Assembly: GCA_014549065.1 (NCBI GenBank)
Contig: JACDOX010000112.1
Location: forward strand, 1,883,347 to 1,947,346
Source of the DNA: Cardinalis cardinalis
Taxonomy: Eukaryota > Chordata > Aves > Passeriformes > Cardinalidae
Direction: 5' to 3'
DNA length: 64,000 nucleotides
Shown here: positions 60,801 through 64,000 of the stretch, in pieces
Position numbering within the stretch: the stretch's first letter is position 1
How the letters are laid out: each line of letters opens with the position of its first letter
Notes under the pieces: generated by a model
What the model saw: the letters and a program-made list of their open reading frames with translations, nothing else
Told to the model about the DNA's origin: nothing
Database searches by the model: none
Translations under genes and position numbers: made by a program

Positions 60801-63800
60801 AGGGCACTGAAGTGGAACCACGGGATAATAGGCAGTTACCCAGCAGTCTCTGGGAGCCAGGGAGCGGGCAGGCATGCAGAAAAATACTAGGATTTACTTT
60901 AATCCCAAATTGTAAGCTAAAGTTCTGCCCAGTACATGATGCACCTGGGACTACTGGAACAAAGGATTGTCTCCCGTCCCCCCGTGACCCAGGCTTTCAC
61001 GCTACACCATGATAGCAAGTCATTTTATTTCCTCCAAGAGCCTGAAAATTAGTTTAGTTTTAGCACATATATATCTCCTTGTCCAACCAAATTGCTAGAG
61101 GGGAGCTATAGTCCTGAGGGCACTTCCTCTTCTCTAAGGTTTGGGGGATTTGGGGTTTGGCTTTTGGGGGTTTTTGCAAAGGTTGGGTTTTTCATGGTAA
61201 AATCTGGTTGCCCCCAAGTCCTGGAGCCCACCCTGATCTTCTCCAGCTGCCAGGANACCTCTGCTGCTCAGGCAGCCCTGAGACCCTCCTGAGGCCAAGG
61301 TGGAGGTTTTCCCCCAACTGCAGTAGGAACAAGACCCAGTGACCTAGAGGGGAAAGTTCCCTTGAGGTTTAAAGTTCTTCTCCAGCAACTCACCCCTACT
61401 TCCTCTCTCTTGGAGGAGTCCTTATCCTTGGTCCAAATACAAAACTGAAATCTGCCACCAATCCAGGACAAAACAATATCGGGTTTAGGTTTTGGACCCC
61501 ATGCAAGCACCATTCCTCCCTCTTTGTTCCCTGTATCCTGAGGAGAACAGAGACTGGTATGTGCTGGTTCTACTCCCAGAAATTGGAGACTATTCCTTAA
61601 GCTGCTGCAGACACTGGGGACATGGGACAGACCATTTCTTTTATTAAGAAATTTTAAAAACTTCTCTCAAGATTACACTTGCAGGGGGACATTCCATTTT
61701 GGGGGCAGTTCACAGCCTCAGAGATTTGATGGTAAGAAGGAAGAGATAAAGCCTTTCAACCCATCACAAGAGAGGGGGACGACAGTGAAATAGTCTCTGT
61801 GTGTAGCTTTTATTTTAAATATAATGCCATTTTAAATATAATCCTCTAATAGCTGCCACATGCTAACACACCTGCANGACAGAATCTACCCATGTGGACA
61901 CACACTGTGCATGGACATGTGGGAGCAGCTCACAGCTCATCAAAGAGCTCTTCATCCCCAGTTGTCACCACCATGCCTGGTTTGTCACTTCCTGCCCTTT
62001 TGACAGGACCTGGCAAACCCATCTGGGCACCCAGCACTGGAGCTGGCATGAGCTGGCCTGGGCTGGCAAGTGCCTTTCATGGAGAGAGCACTTCTGGACT
62101 GCCGTGGCTTTGTAGTCCAACCATCCTTTTTTTTTCCCCTTTTAAATTCAAAGACAATTCCACAAATGAGCTTCTGCTTGATTAGTGTTTTAATGAATAT
62201 ATCTGGATCCACCACGAGTCCCCCAGCCGTGACTCGGGAGCCACGGGCGATGCTATCCAGATGCTGCCTTTGTGCTCTCAGCTCAGGGTGTTCATGTCAG
62301 CCACACCAGGGGAGTGAGGAGGGCGATAGGCAAGGAATAAAGTGTCCTGGTCTGCCCTGGACCGAGCTCTCCAGCCTCAAGCAGGTCCAGATGGGCCATG
62401 AAAGGTGCTGGTCCGTGCCCCTGCCTGCCTGGGACCCTGTACTGGGGCAGCTGGGACCCCGAGCCCNTGCTCCACTCTGGCAGCCCCTCTGCTGGAGCTG
62501 CAGCACAGATTAACTTGGCTCCCGTTTCTTTGGCCGTGCTGCAGATGGGGAAAGGGCTGCTCGCTCACTGAGTGTGCTCATGATCACTTTGGATGGGGAA
62601 ATCCTGAGCAAGGGCAGGTTTCCTTCTGCTCCCTGGACTGATCCCTGGAAAGGGGCACTGCACAAGATGCTTTATGGCAGCAGGGCACATTTTTTCCCTT
62701 GTAAATTATATTTAACATTCCAGAGAACTTTATTGCATTTGGTGTTAGGGTTTATGAAAAAATCTGTATTTAACTTCAAGCCCTGGTAAACATCTTTGCT
62801 TATGTTGTTATGTGATTCTTTATTTGAGTATTTCGATTTAATTTCACAGTTCATATACCTTAAAGTTTTGATTTTTTTTTCCCCTCCCCTCTCATTCAGG
62901 GAGAGCCAGGGCTGGCCAGGGGCTTGTTGGTCTCTGGTGAGCTCTACTCTCCCACGGGGTGGGTGATCCTGGGCTGCCACCTCCATCTCTCATCCCTAGA
63001 GAGGTGCCCGGGCATGGGGAGACCCTCTGAGGATGGGGAAATGCTGCATCTCAGCCTGCTGCCATCCTCAGCTCGGCAGCTTTCAAGAAGCCAGCCTTCT
63101 GAAATTAGTAATCCCTGGGAGCTCCCAGGGCTTTCCCAAATTGGAAATTTGCNTAGGGCTGAATGTAGGTCAGCACANTGGGGCTGTCCCTAGAACCACG
63201 GCTGAGCCAGGTGTCAAGAGTCCATCCCAAAATCTGCTGAAGTCTAGGGAAGGTTTTCTGCTGGCACCAGTGGACTCTGAATCAAGCCAACAAATGCACC
63301 TGTCACAGCTTCAGCCTCCACAGAGGGAGGAAGGGGAGGATGAAGAACCAAAAGGACGGCAGCCATAAAGACTGCAGGAAAATGTAAATATGGAGCTCAG
63401 TGGCAAATCTTGTTGGCCTCCAGGTGCCAGGGGTTGGTTGCCAAGTGTACAGATTATTTTGATAGCATGACACAGCTCAGTACCTTGGGTTTGTGCTGCT
63501 TCCACCAGCTCCATCCTCCTGGTCTCATCAGGGACATTGAATGCTCACCACCCAGGAATCACATGCCCAAATTCTCCTGCACCGCTGTGGCAAAAGAAAC
63601 AGATGTGCAAGGGTTTGTCCCACTTGGATAATTCATTAGAAGCTGGTGAGGCTGCTGCCCAGAAGACAAGAAATGGTGAACTTGGATAATGATGGGGATT
63701 TCTATAGTGCTATTTAAAAGATCCATGTGTAAGACATCTCTTCCCTATTTATGCACTCTTCCTGCAGGATTGTCTCCCTCCAGACCCAAATGCAGCAGCT

Positions 63801-64000
63801 CTTTGGCAGCTTAAATGGCCACAGCTGTATGTCCACTTCCCACTGCTATTTACAGAACACCATTTTTAACCTGAGCCTGTGATTAAATTTTCTGATTGAT
63901 GTTATTGGAGGAATAAAAAAGCCAGACCAACAGGATGTAGAGTTTTTTTGGAGAGCTTTCCTTTTCACACTTAGATTTATGGTCCAATTTTTGCTTAGAG
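60801..64000. other. Non-coding unique sequence to window end
   Basis: No gene is supported. Frames are at most 147 codons (62070-62513 plus) without recognisable domains. AT-rich patches occur at about 61630-61670, 61800-61860 and 62690-62880. No repeat family is recognised. Confidence 0.5.

Noticed and set aside
1..64000. CRISPR array, prokaryotic operon or phage region
   Set aside because: No spaced identical repeats of 24-40 bp with unique spacers, no dense coding, and clear vertebrate repeats; the tandem arrays found are contiguous minisatellites.

Overview
The window looks like non-coding nuclear DNA from a bird, most likely a passerine. Two interspersed repeats support this. One is the 3' end of a CR1 LINE on the minus strand (56928-57312). 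The other is a complete solo LTR on the minus strand (23746-24367) that I recognise as a passerine endogenous-retrovirus LTR; it is flanked by a 6-bp target-site duplication. Low repeat density, mixed GC content and the absence of Alu, B1 or L1 sequence fit an avian genome and argue against a mammal. Species and chromosome cannot be named from the sequence alone.

I find no protein-coding gene, rRNA, tRNA or CRISPR array that I can support. Nearly all open frames are 60-170 codons, of low-complexity or random-looking composition, and overlap on both strands. The longest frames are artefacts: two span assembly gaps of N, and the longest unbroken ones (336 codons minus, 247 codons plus) are carried by a 45-bp minisatellite whose unit is a multiple of three. 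The window therefore reads as a gene desert or the inside of a very large intron. A few short segments with good splice-site pairs are listed as weak exon candidates only.

Layout. 1-6.5 kb: AT-rich DNA, a TTA microsatellite beside an assembly gap, a 12-bp minisatellite, a purine tract, and an AT-rich block abutting a CpG-rich block (2.6-3.7 kb). 6.5-23.7 kb: an ancient L2/V-SINE-like tail, unique DNA, and possible conserved non-coding blocks at 12.85-13.25 and 18.28-18.66 kb. 23.7-24.4 kb: the solo LTR. 24.4-37.1 kb: mostly unique DNA, a 432-bp N gap, a perfect short hairpin (28.24 kb), and a CCAAT/CpG/TATA-like block (34.45-34.76 kb). 37.16-37.74 kb: the 45-bp minisatellite, 13 copies. 38-53 kb: unique DNA with conserved-looking AT-rich blocks, a 23-bp minisatellite (43.1 kb), a poly-A tract and a TG/CA repeat. 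53.5-54.5 kb: a local duplication with one direct and one inverted pair of copies. 54.5-64 kb: unique DNA, the CR1 fragment, and a further conserved-looking block near 60.5 kb.

No set of genes works together here. What function there is would be regulatory (enhancer-like AT-rich blocks with homeodomain-type TAATTA cores) or unannotated non-coding transcription. I did not find a convincing new biological system. The most unusual structures are the 45-bp minisatellite, which is open in all three minus frames over part of its length, and the direct-plus-inverted duplication at 53.5-54.5 kb.
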